DNA of 64,000 nucleotides from Lingula anatina (taxonomy: Eukaryota > Brachiopoda > Lingulata > Lingulida > Lingulidae). The stretch's first letter is position 1, and each line of letters begins with the position of its first letter. The stretch covers positions 464,612 through 528,611 of the forward strand of contig NW_019773748.1 of assembly GCF_001039355.2 (NCBI RefSeq), read 5' to 3'. The notes under the pieces were generated by a model. That model made no database searches, was not told the origin of the DNA, and saw only the letters and a program-made list of their open reading frames with translations. Of this stretch, positions 1-11,290 are shown piece by piece. The position numbers and the translations under genes were made by a program.

Positions 1-393
1 CTCATAATTTTTCTGATGGCAATTAAACATTTTTCACATCCATATTGGAATCAGATTCAGATTGGGGTTCTTCCCCCTCCCCTCCCCCCTCCCGAACGAT
101 TACGCCACTTTCAAAAGAAATAATCAGTGGCTAGGAGATACTGGCCTTTTTAATCTTTCTACAAAACACTTTTATTAGACATTAAAGCGTTTCATAAAAT
201 CTTGCTATACAGTGTATGTCTCTAGTATATGCCTCAAAGTATTGATAACAAGAGCGCAATCAACAACTTGTGATATCAATGAACCTTGATCCTGGAAGAA
301 TTATTTTCAATAGGCCTACATTTTTATTTAGTATGCAGGTCTCTCCCGTTCATTGTCAAACCATTACTTCTTTTCTTATTATAAGTGCATTAC

Positions 394-516
394 TTGTTCC
401 AGCAGCAGGACTCTCTGGCCTTGTTGAGCTAGATGCCATGCCGTGAAACATCCTATAATCCCTCCTCCAATGATAATAACATCACGAATTTCTTCTGGTT
501 CATTTTTGTCTGCCAT
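394..516 (-). CDS. First coding exon of a second PIPOX-like FAD amine oxidase (gene continues off the left edge)
   Basis: The exon starts at an ATG (514-516) and encodes 41 residues. They begin with an acidic stretch (MADKNEPEE) followed by the FAD/NAD-binding Rossmann motif IIIGGGIIG and the helix [10 protein letters not shown], ending LLLEQ at a GT donor (plus-strand ac at 392-393). This is the layout of the N terminus of monomeric sarcosine oxidase / L-pipecolate oxidase (DAO family). The same exon type opens the complete gene at 9303, with clear similarity but different residues, so this is a tandem paralogue in the same orientation, about 4.4 kb past the 3' end of that gene. The remaining exons lie outside the window, so activity cannot be judged. 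Confidence 0.85.
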
Positions 517-1363
517 GTCCGTTCTCAGTCCATTTTCAGGGGTAATAGGAAAGGATTAACAAGACACTATTCTTAATCTGTTTTCTTGTTCCTCTTCATC
601 GTGTAAGTAAACTCAAATAGCGTAACAGTAAGAAATACGAAGATATGCCAAAGATTGGTTAAAGATCTTAATTGCCTATCTTTTTATGAATTACATAATT
701 GCAAAAAATATTATCCCCAATCTCCTTACTACTCTCCCCAAGAGATCGTAAGATACTCAGCCACAGCCTCTCTTTAACATCTAGTGATAGTTTTCTCAAC
801 TAACGCAATCCTTCTATCATGAAGTAATTATTCTTATCCTATGAAGTGGTAATATACTATGAAGTATCTTAACAATTGTTCTTGACTGTGGGTAAGAGTA
901 TGGAACTCGTTTTATTCACAAATAAATGTAAGCAGCATTTTTTCCAGAAATGTAGATCTATTGTAATAAATATGCTTACAATTAATGCTACAATAAATTA
1001 AAAGAGGGTAACAATTAATTTCAACAACTATTTATTAAATCAAAGAAAAATAAAAGCATCCGGGATATTGAAACGTAGGCTAGAGTAAGGAAAGAATCCA
1101 GACGTCTTTAAATGCTAGAAATGACAGAGATATGCTTATAACAGAGGCAAGTTTCCAGACACTCGAAAAATTAAAGTGTCTGTGAAACAGTGACTTTTGT
1201 TTATGTTATTATAATGCAAAATAGAATATTTGTAGTTTGATAAAAATTTTAAACGAAACTTGGACAATGATGTGTTTAATGTGAGACAAAACGTTAGAAA
1301 CAAAAGTATAAAAGGAATTTAGAAATTTGCATTTTTCCCAAGCAGCTGTTTTGGAGCGCGATG

Positions 1364-1399
<36 letters not shown>

Positions 1400-1760
1400 T
1401 TTACGAAGCTTTCATTTTAAGTGTACTGTGTGCAAAAGAGACGAAATGCCAGAATTATTAAATCATTTAAGCAGTATGGGCTTGGGAGTTCAACCTCCTT
1501 GGAAACTATTGTCTAAATTAATTGATTTTAATCCTGTTCATTCGACGTTGCTTCTTTAATTCTGCATTCCTTTTTAATTTAAATTCAGATTATCTAGGTA
1601 CTTAAGCAAAGTGCATTTTGTATAATATCACATTTTGATATTTAGAAAATATAAATTAAAGATTAACCAAAATAATAATCAGCGTTTGTACAATATGCAG
1701 CATCCTCATTTATCTTGTCTGAACCAATACAACTTTCGACCGTGTCATTCCACTTCTGTT
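517..1760. other. Intergenic stretch between two PIPOX-like genes
   Basis: AT-rich sequence with no coding signal that I can support. It includes a long T tract near 1365-1396. From about 1271 rightward it belongs to a block that recurs at 4452-5460. Confidence 0.6.
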
Positions 1761-2527
1761 TCAAAGTTTACTTTTCTCTTCATGCTCAAATCTTGACATT
1801 CTGAAGTGGGTCATGTTGTATTGTGGATTACGGTTTGTAACTAAATCGGCTAGGATCTTTCCAACTACAGGGGCCAACTTGAAACCATGACCTGGAAAGT
1901 TTTTAAATAAAATACAGTGTATATCAAAATTGAGCAATTTCAAACAAGTTAATTTCTTCATTTGTTGTACATTACCCATTTGAAGTGAATATCGGTTACT
2001 TTTGTAATTTTTATATATAAAAAAATATCCACTTTAATCCTAAGATATTTCCCCTAATGCTTCTACCCGATATTAAGATTAAACTGAAAAATTTCTGTAT
2101 CAGGCCTACCCAACTACCAGACTCGGCACCGAATGATCCTGAATTCACCGGTAGATCAGACCACACTACCCGTTTTCAAGGTGTGAGTCAGTACGCATTA
2201 CACAGTATCATACCCTGAACAAATTTTGAGTGGTGATGCAATGCTTTTCAACCCCGCTGAGAATCGTCACTATCACATCGCGTACTAGGCAAGAGCGGTG
2301 TCGCGTCTGATACTGTGAAATGCGTACTGATACACACCTTGAAAACGGGTAGTGTGGTCCGATTTACCGGTGAATTCAGGATCATTCGGTGCCGAGTCTG
2401 GTAGTTGGGTAGGCCTGTGTATATTCCTGGTTCAGCTGCGATGATAAATACCTGAAAATCCAGCACCAATGACAATGTTATCCCATTTCGGATGTTTGTC
2501 AAGGATGAAGTTACCATCCGGAGTGTT
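1761..2527 (-). pseudogene. Extra copy of the last two PIPOX exons (probable unmerged haplotype)
   Basis: Two intact exons, 2452-2527 (76 nt, [18 protein letters not shown]...) and 1761-1891 (131 nt, [14 protein letters not shown]... to stop). They duplicate the exons at 5289-5364 and 4921-5051 nearly base for base, including intron and 3' flank. The reading frame, splice sites and the terminal SKL are all kept, so the copy is not decayed. No separate upstream exons accompany it. A single N at 4430 and the matching flanks suggest that two haplotypes of one locus were laid end to end. A real local duplication is the alternative. A 317-bp foldback element sits in the intron of this copy only. 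Confidence 0.75.
2101..2417. mobile_element. 317-bp foldback (MITE-like) element with 5-bp target duplication
   Basis: It begins CAGGCCTACCCAACTACC and ends with the reverse complement, so the arms form a long inverted repeat that also covers the next stretch inward. It is flanked by TGTAT at 2096-2100 and 2418-2422. The duplicate block at about 5250 has the uninterrupted sequence with one TGTAT, an empty site that confirms both ends. A longer relative with the same termini is at 44816-45779. No coding capacity was seen. The superfamily is not assigned; the 5-bp duplication is the useful clue. Confidence 0.88.
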
Positions 2528-2642
2528 CTGAAATATTTAGCATGATTAACCAGCGATAATTACGTTATTGTCAATTCTAAAAGTTATGCCTAATAATGGC
2601 AGCGCTGAACTTTTGCTCTGGCTATTTAAATAAGACATACAG

Positions 2643-4137
2643 CAGTGTATGAAATTCAAGGAAATTGCTAGCCAGACCGCCGGGCAGGTAACTCTGAAAA
2701 GTTACCAGCCCGGCCATGTAGTTACCTGCCCTAGTTATGATAACCCCTAGAGTTAAGAAAGGTATGCTGAGGGGGTCTAGAATGCATTCTTGGGAGAGTA
2801 ATTTGGAAATGAAAGGGCAATATCATGCCTTATGCATGGAAATTTAGAAATTGGTTGGAATTTCTACTGAATGATACCTTGTCAGTGTTGGATTTAGAGG
2901 GGGGTCAGGGGGATCCTGACGCCCCCCTTTTTATTTCTGTAAAAAAACCTAACCTCTTGAAATAAGACTTTCACTAGTTGAATCATAGTTCTAAACCATA
3001 CCAAATGGCACCATTCACCATCTAAAATACCAAAAATTTTCAGGGCCCTTTAGCGGGCGGGGGAGGGCGGGGGTAGTCAATTCAGTTTATGTTCACCTTG
3101 CAGGCTGTCTCATTTCTTCTTCAATAATTTATTCATAATTTTTATTTCGATTTCGTGATATCATTTGATCATAATTTTGCTTTTCTGTATAGCAACAAGT
3201 ATGACCAAATATATATATATATTGTTGTCAAATAAATCGATCTCTGTGCTGACAATAAAGAAGAAAGAATTCAGCACGTAGGGTCCCTTTGAATATCGCT
3301 TTTAAGCTTTAAAAAGCGGTCGGGAATGGTCCTGCACGCTAATGGCCCATAGACAGTCCTGCAGGGCCCCGTATCTCCAAAGCATTGCTTATTGAGAATA
3401 GCTATATATATATCACATAGAGGCTACAATATATTATATGGGGCGAGTATGGGCGAGTTATTGGATTGAGATGCTTGCGCTCGGTCGCAATGCGTGATAC
3501 TTTCGAGTTACGGTTTTACGAAAAATGTTGCTGCTCAACTAATTGCAAATCGATGTCACCTTTCCATGGGTCCCAGTTTGTTCTCTTTCGTTTGGTTCTG
3601 TCGTAATCTTTGTTATTTTTATTTCTTTCCTCAATTGTTTTTCTTTTGTGAACTTCTCTATCGGACTTGATAGATTTTTTTCATTTTTGAGAGCCCAAGA
3701 TGAAAGCACGTGGGAAAAGAACTACATCTGACGCATGGCGTAAACTCATAATTCTGGGATTCAAATTTTTTGTAAAATTCTCCTTTAATTTGCCTCCGTT
3801 GCCTTTATTGCTGATGATTTTAAGCACTTCATGTACCTATAAGTCTATTTAATCAATATCATAACTTTTTATACTTTCACATTTTTATTACTCTCAACCT
3901 ACAGATTGCTACTCGCGGTATCTCCTCAAAACAATGACGTAACGTTATCTGCTGTGCACTGAAGCTGGTTAAGAACAATGTGCCTCGTTTCAAATTGTCT
4001 TTCAACTTCATATCACACAGACGGACACAGACTGTAAAAATAGCCAGCCAGTCGGGCGGGTAATTTGCAAATCTTACCCGCCCGGCCTGAAAGTTACCAG
4101 CCTCGGGCTGGCGGGCAGGCGGCCATTTCATACACTG
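2643..4137. mobile_element. 1.5-kb hAT-like non-autonomous transposon
   Basis: It starts CAGTGTATGAAAT and ends ATTTCATACACTG, a perfect 13-bp terminal inverted repeat. Subterminal GC-rich segments around 'gccgggcaggtaac' and 'ttaccagcccggcc' also recur inverted near the right end. The 7-bp sequence CATACAG flanks both ends (2636-2642, 4138-4144). The other copy of this region (about 5460) lacks the insert. The CAGTG terminus fits hAT elements, which usually make 8-bp duplications, so the family call is tentative. No transposase was seen; internal open frames are short. Confidence 0.82.
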
Positions 4138-4250
4138 CATACAGTCATTTTAAACAATTTTGTCGTGCAATCTACATATATACCGGGTACAGGCTTTAGT
4201 ATATAAAATGCTTACTACCTAATCTTTCTTTGCAATACAATTGATCTTAG

Positions 4251-4429
4251 GCTGTATTCCCAGAGCTTTTAGATCGATCTATCCCCGCGGGGAGTCTCAC
4301 TAGATTACTGTCAGATAATCCGGCTTAAATGTCCGTCCCGCCTACTACAAGCTGTAAGGGGGTAATTAACTTTCGTGTCCGCTCGGCTGACAGCTATTTA
4401 GCGTGAACCCCCAGGGAGTTAGGTCGATC
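4251..4429. repeat. MITE-like 'GATCGATCT' repeat, copy A, cut by a single N
   Basis: About 180 bp, sharing with copies at 44001, 55890 and 61653 the segments 'tagatcgatct', 'gggagtctcactagatt', 'gtcccgcctac', 'gggtaattaac' and 'gctcggctgacag'. The right end stops at the N at 4430, so this copy ends at a contig join. Confidence 0.75.
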
Positions 4430-4430
4430 N

Positions 4431-5460
4431 CGAAGAGTTCTTATCCCTTTAATGTGAGACAAAACGTTAGAAACAAAAGTATAAAAGGAATTTAGAAATT
4501 TGCATTTTTCCCAAGCAGCTGTTTTGGAGCGCGATGTGATTTTTTTTTTTTTACATTTACGCAGCTTTCATTTTAAGTGTACTGTGTGCAAAAGAGACGA
4601 AATGCCAGAATTATTAAATCATTTAAGCAGTATGGGCTTGGGAGTTCAACCTCCTTGGAAACTATTGTCTAAATTAATTGATTTTAATCCTGTTCATTCG
4701 ACGTTGCTTCTTTAATTCTGCATTCCTTTTTAATTTAAATTCAGATTATCTAGGTACTTGAGCAAAGTACATTTTGTATAATATCACATTTTGATATTTA
4801 GAATATATAAATTAAAGATTAACCAAAATAATAATCAGCGTTTGTACAATATGCAGCATCCTCATTTATATTGTCTGAATCAAAACAACTTTCGACCGCA
4901 CCATTCCACTTCTGTATATTTCAAAGTTTACTTTTCTCTTCATGCTCAAATCTTGACATTCTGAAATGGGTCATGTTGTATTGTGGATTACGGTTTGTAA
5001 CTACATCGGCTAGGATCTTTCCAACTACAGGGGCCAACTTGAAACCATGACCTGGAAAGTTTTTAATAAAATACAGTGTATATCAAAATTGAGCAATTTC
5101 AAACAAGTTAATTTCTTCATTTGTTGTACATTACCCATTTGAAGTGAATATCGGTTACTTTTGTAATTTTTAATATTAAAAAAATATCCACTATAATCCT
5201 AAGATATTTCCCCTAATGCTTCTGCCCGATATTAAGATTAAATTGAAAAATTTCTGTATATTCCTGGTTCAGCTGCGATGATAAATACCTGAAAATCCAG
5301 CACCAATGACAATGTTATCCCATTTCGGATGTTTGTCAAGGATGAAGTTACCATCCGGAGTGTTCTGAAATATTTAGCACGATTTACCAGCGATAATGAC
5401 GTTATTATTATGCCTAATAATGACAGCGCTTAACTTTTGCTCTGGCTATTTTAATAAGAC
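4431..5460. repeat. Second copy of the block at 1271-2642 (haplotype or segmental duplication)
   Basis: From 4452 onward the sequence repeats 1271 onward with only small indels and substitutions, minus the two insertions described at 2101-2417 and 2643-4137. It carries the final PIPOX exons that join in frame with exons 1-6 to the right. The left boundary lies 20 bases after the single N at 4430. Confidence 0.85.
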
Positions 5461-8400
5461 AAACAATCATTTTAAACAATTTTGTCGTGCAATCTACATA
5501 ATAAATACCGGGTACAGGCTGTAGTATATATAAAATGCAAACTTCTACCTAATCTTTTCTTTTCAACACAATAAATTTTATTTGTGTGAGTGTCTTTCAG
5601 ACTTACTGTGTACATGCATCTCTCTATAATACTTGGATTATCCTCCAAATGCAGAAAATGTCCTCTTATATACTCTGATAACTTCTTGATATCCGACGCA
5701 ATGTGTTCCTTTATTTGTAAGTCTCTCTTGTCTGGATCTGTTGCTGGACCAACATGAAGGCACATCTAGGAACGAGTAATTGTGGACGGATTTCATAATA
5801 TTATGTATGTTTATACAGGTACACGTTGTACCTTTTTAAATACCAAATACTTTTTAAATATCTTTCAACTCCTAAAACCACTGATTTATCTCTTAAATAA
5901 ATCACTTAAACTTTTTAATTAACATCACTTTTGAAAGCACTGATGCGACCAACGTTTGACAATAACATTGTTATTGCGATTTGAAACACTTTACCAATCT
6001 TATTCAGACTGTGCGATTAATTTTTTTTTCAGAGCATGTTATGGAAATGGCAAGAAATCTCAAATCATAACATTACCCTTTCACCTTATGAAATCCTTTA
6101 CCACTTTTTACAAAAACTTCAAATTTGTTAAGTCCTATCAGCTACCCTGCTTATATGACCGATATTGTCTTGTTATCGTTTATTACCTTCATCATGTTTG
6201 GGTATTCACTGCTGGGGAGACCGTAGACGAACGTATCCAAGCGCATTGTGTTGTAATCTGCAAATACCGGAAAGCCACTAGCCATGCTGTAGGCACCCGG
6301 TACCTTTTCCTTCCAGTAGAAAACATTGATTGCCATTGGCTGGATGAAACAGAGATACGACAAAGGTTCACCACAGGTCATCTGGCAGAGTGCATACAAA
6401 TACGCACACAAAACTTAGTGTATGTGCGACTGTATTTATCCTGTAAAACAATACTTCTTTTCATCGAAAAAAGAAAAAAAAAATTAATAGAGTTTTAAAT
6501 GAGACAAAAAATATAACTCACATGGATATTATCATTTCAGATTGTTGACAGGTTGAAAAATTCTCGGTATCCGTACCTTAAGAGGCAGGTGCAGTCCTAG
6601 TGGCTCCATGAGCTTCGCAGCCCATGGGCCAGCAGTGATGACAACACTTTTCGCCTGATAGTTTCCTTTGTTAGTCATAATTCCCACCAGCCTACCTGGA
6701 TTGATCTTAAGAACTTTTGTCTCGGGACAAATAGTCCCACCATTTTTTCTGAAAAGAAACTATTATAGACGTTCGGTTTCTAACATGTAACTTTTTGGTA
6801 AAACTGAAGAAAAAGAAGGTCATGTAACATCCAAGTATTTTCTTATATTTTCTTGCACTTCGTTTAGATAAGGGCTGTATCAGAAAAGGATTACAAATAC
6901 AATATCTTTCATTTCAAGTTTTAAGCTATGGCTGCAAATACTGAGTTTGGGATTGTGGAAACGGCAGGCACGCTTAGTGATAATCAAGAGATGAGATTCC
7001 ACTTTTCTGTGTAATTCAGAATGTGTACAAAGATGTCTAAAAAGCAAATTGTTATTTTTTTTTTATGTCAGAGATACAGATGTCACGTACCTGAACAGTT
7101 CGAAGTGCCGCCTGTACATCTGTAACCCCAGCATCTATATCTATCAGACCAGCGTGACCATCGAATTTCAATCCAGGAAATTTTGTCCTAAGCTCCTCTT
7201 CGGTTAAAGTTGTGCATGGGAATATCAACTGCTGAAGATTACTCTTTATGCTTGTTAGGTTTCCGGCATCTTTGTCAATTATAAGCATTCCCGTTTTTCT
7301 AAAAATCGAAAGCATTACAAAATTACAGCCCACTGCAAAAAAAAAAAAAAAAAAAAAGACTTAGTTAAACATTATACATATCCCTAAACAAATATATTGG
7401 TTCTGGTTAAACAAAACGCAAGCAGTGCAGACACCTCTGTCAATCTTAATGTTGACATAGTTAGCATTTTTTTCTCCAAACTTTACCAGACATGGTTTAC
7501 TATGAATCTAGTCAGAAGAGATATAATTTGCGACAAGCGCGTGCTCGTGATAGTGCGTGCATCACGTGCATATTTGTATGTAAATATATAGGTGGAAATT
7601 CAATGTTGCGTCTGGAGATCTCTGGATGCAACTTCGTTCCTTGAAGCTCACTTGTTGATATTGACATTAGCTTCATGTTCAATTTGTTCCCAAATCTTAT
7701 AGGCTTCCTCCATCATTTCACAATAAAAATCCTCCTGGTATGCTTTTCTTACAGCACGGGTNCTCCTCAATATTGCGTCTGGAGATCTCTGGATGCAACT
7801 TCGTTCCTTGAAGCTCACTTGTTGATAATGACATTAGCTTCATGTTCAATTTGTTCCCAAATCTTATAGGCTTCCTCCATCATTTCACAATAAAAATCCT
7901 CCTGGTATGCTTTTCTTACAGCACGGGTGAGCCCAGCAGAGCTTCCACGTGAGTGTGGGAGCTGAAACTGATAAAAAGTGACGTGTTAGTATAGATACCA
8001 ACTTATGAATTGACAATACAATACGTCCCCTACCAAGCCATTGCGCGTTAAGTTTTCTAAAACCCCGAAAAAACCTTTTTACATAGGAAAATGACGTAAA
8101 TTGGTCAAATTTTGTTTAAGAATGATGTTATATTATGTTTGTGTTAAATGTTGCGTCAAGCCAGTCGGTTAAGACGGATTGTTGATAGTTTTGTACGTTA
8201 TTTTTTTAAGACAAGGACTGTCGTCATACCACACAGAAGTGCACATGTGAATTCTAAACAGAAATATTTATTCAAAACAAGTACAATCATAACATTATTT
8301 ATTCAACACCATATCTTCCAGATGCAAGAGCTAGGTATTTTAAAAGAAAAGTCCATGTTTTTTTTTTTAATAACATTATTTATTGACAGGATTGGTGGTC

Positions 8401-9303
8401 CATTAAAACCCGTAGTCCGTTTCTCCATTTGCGTGAGTGGTATTCGTCCCATATGCTGACCCCGATACATCCGGCTAACCTAATATTAAAACCTGCGCTA
8501 GTGCTAATCCTATGGAACCCCGGACCTCCATTTCTACATGCCTGACTACCATATCTGTCACACTTGATTTGCCACTGTCCCTTACCCTTCAATGCATAAT
8601 TTTTTCCAACCTAATCCAGATAGCAAACAGTTGTATGTCGTACCGACGTCAGTGATTGTTGGCACGTTTGAGGTCGGCAACTGATGTCGCCCCGACGTTG
8701 GGCCATCAGCAAATGCCCACAGTAGACCAACGTCGACTCAAAGTTGGGGAAATGGCGTTGTGCCAGATGACAAAGTTTATTATTACGTGCATTATTTTTC
8801 ATTATTCCATAGACCATGATGAGTTCAAGATGTAGCGAAATTTTAAAAACAAAAGGATGAAAGAAATCAGGAGAGAAATGTTAGAAAAATTCGTTTAAAA
8901 GGCCAACTGTGCAAACACATCCGCATTCCAATTTTGCATGAAGGCAACTATTACATGCAGTAATGCATAAAATTATAAAATCCATGGGGCTTCTAATATA
9001 CACTGTACCTGTATATTAAGTGCCTCGCCCTTCACGCGTCAATTCCCCTATTCATGCTGTAGGCCCTACCATATGACAATTAAGTGCATTGTAGGCTGAT
9101 ATAAATGGTCAGCTAAATCGTAGGCACATGTAGACCTATAATGGTTGCATCATTATTTCTCAACTAAACTGAACAATTAGGCATACCTGATCCACGAGAA
9201 GCACTTGGCTTTGAAGTTTTTGTAACTGCCATGCTGTGAAGGATCCTACTATCCCTGCACCAATCACAACTGTATCCCAAATGATATCTTCAAGCCTAGC
9301 CAT
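4921..9303 (-). CDS. PIPOX: Peroxisomal sarcosine oxidase / L-pipecolate oxidase-like protein, complete, 8 exons, 391 aa
   Basis: FAD-dependent oxidase of the sarcosine/pipecolate family. Such enzymes oxidise N-methyl or cyclic amino acids in peroxisomes and release hydrogen peroxide. Minus-strand exons: 9187-9303, 7819-7967, 7091-7298, 6577-6759, 6187-6339, 5607-5765, 5289-5364, 4921-5051; together 1176 nt in frame. Seen: FAD motif VIGAGIVG near residue 14; LPHSRGSS near 42; VITAGPW near residue 200; FYWKEKVPG; a second glycine-rich FAD segment [21 protein letters not shown]-terminal SKL, a type 1 peroxisomal signal. Length matches the vertebrate enzyme (about 390 aa). Exon 4 needs the acceptor at 6760-6761; the one 11 nt downstream breaks the frame. 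Part of exon 2 is repeated at 7652-7761 beside a single N, probably an assembly fault. Substrate preference is inferred from family only. Confidence 0.92.
7652..7761 (-). pseudogene. Partial duplicate of PIPOX exon 2 at a contig join
   Basis: This 110-nt piece, with about 50 bases of downstream intron, repeats the 3' part of the exon at 7819-7967 almost exactly. One base change makes NVNINK in place of NVIINK. It ends abruptly at the N at 7762, where the second copy begins a few bases later. No acceptor precedes it. It is best read as overlapping contig ends that were not merged. Confidence 0.8.
8620..8775. repeat. Short palindromic 'CGACGT / CAACGTCG' repeat cluster in PIPOX intron 1
   Basis: Several related short inverted motifs lie close together: accgacgtcagtga, cccgacgttgggcc, accaacgtcgactc and caaagttgggg. 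This composition is unlike the surrounding AT-rich intron. It looks like a decayed repeat with palindromic units; no function is claimed. Confidence 0.4.
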
Positions 9304-11219
9304 AGTGGGCAGTCAGGGCAGTCTCATCGAGTGTCGCACGAGGTCTTATGTAGAAAAGATAACCTAGCAAAAGGTTGGTAGGTCGGTATGGGATTTACGT
9401 CTATCAAAATAAACGGATAAGGCAGCTTAATAGGGTCAATCAACTCACATAAACCTGACTCTGGATTGATACAAAATGTTCCCTTAAAAGATGTCATTTT
9501 TTGCCTGCCAGTGACACTGAATTGTTGGTATCATTCTGTCCTTCATGGCTGACATAACACCATGATGTCATGGAAAGTACAATTATGAAGCATATTTAAC
9601 CTGTGGAGTGCATGTGACAGAGGGGGTTATACCTGATACACTCCGCTGGTTGGTGGTGTACCTGACCTAGGCCCATAGCAGCTAACGCCCCGTTAGGCTT
9701 CTAGATTTGACGGAGGTCAAAAATAAACAAACAAAAAATTAAAAGAATAAAAAATAAAATAAAAATAAAAAAATAAAAATAAATAAAATTGAATAAAATA
9801 AATACAATTCAATAAAAAAATAAAATAAATGCAAAATACACCGCGATTCAGCCATTGGTAGCGACCTGACAATCATCGTGCTGTAAGTGTTCTAAATGTT
9901 TATTACAGTTTATTGCATCTTCTAAACGTTTATTACAGTTTGTTACAGTTGTCTAGTGTGTCATCTTTGCAGCGTCCACTATGCTGGGGAAGGTTTTGTG
10001 ACTGTTTTTTTATGGATGGCAACTACGCGTCACGCTGCGCGCTATAGTTACCAACAACTATTTTTTCCTGTGAAAGAAATTTTTATTCTGCTGACATGGG
10101 CTACATCAAGTTGGAGATGTGACCACGATGTCCCCTCCTCAGTCTACCCTCAGTGGTATCTTCCTATTGCTCGGTTTCACATCTATTTTCCCGACTAAGA
10201 ATGCAACAAAACGCTGCATTTTTATAACAAAACTAGGGTGACAGGTGGTCCACATCTCACGTTATGGGTAGAAGCTTTGATTCAACATTTACTTAATTAT
10301 TAGAAATACTGATTCTCAACCTTCGACTTAAACATTGTGATCTGTCAGGTTCTTCGATCATTAATATTTAATTTTGACCGAACCAGGACTGGTCATTTAC
10401 CTGGATATACCCGGTACCGAAATGTTTGTTTTAAAAATACTCATGTACTCATGTACTCATGATACTGAGAGTCAATCAATTACATTTTTCCATTTTTAAC
10501 GATCTGCAATTGTAGTAGCTCGGTCCAATTTACTTGCAATCAAAGACATTAAAGATATAGCAAAGGGGCGGGTCTGGAGTCGTATGGTGGGGTCCAATTA
10601 TTATGTTATTTTGGGTGGCGACGCATTTACCTGAAAACAGTGAATTTTTTAAACAGAAGAATGCATTTTGGTGATGATTTTTATACTTAAGCACAGAGTG
10701 ATGATATTTTCTACTCTTATTTCTGTCTGTGAGCACACATGCAGCGTTAGTTCCCAAAAGAAAAACTTAAAGGGATAATAACTCTTCGTATGAGATCTAT
10801 ATTTCACAATAAAACATTGTGAACAACTCTTAGAAATATAATATATTCTGTTTTACCACAAAAACGGCAGTTATAGCTATTATTCTGATATCTGAGCTTG
10901 TCTTCAGACCACGTGACCTCCATTGATGGCTATACTCTGTTATAATCTCTTAAGAGATTTTAACAAAAAACCAAACTTTTTAGAAAAAAACCAGGGACTA
11001 ACTTTGAAAGTAGAAATGCATTCATGAACCATTGGTAAGTATGGAAAAATTGTTGTTTACTTCAGGAAAATTAATTTTTTGGCCAAAACGAAGAGTTATT
11101 ATCCCTTTAAATGATTTACGTGTGCAGAAATACAGTGTATACGTTAAAGAGTATTCCTATTGTGAAATGAATAAATGCATTAAGGGACACAGCTTTTGCG
11201 GTACGAATGCAAAACGTTA

Positions 11220-11223
<4 letters not shown>

Positions 11224-11288
<65 letters not shown>
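11224..11288. repeat. (TA)n microsatellite
   Basis: About 65 bases of uninterrupted TA dinucleotide. Confidence 0.97.

Positions 11289-11290
<2 letters not shown>

Noticed and set aside
5956-6498. 180-codon plus-strand frame over the PIPOX region
   Set aside because: It is the antisense of PIPOX exon 5, whose minus-strand product is clearly recognisable.
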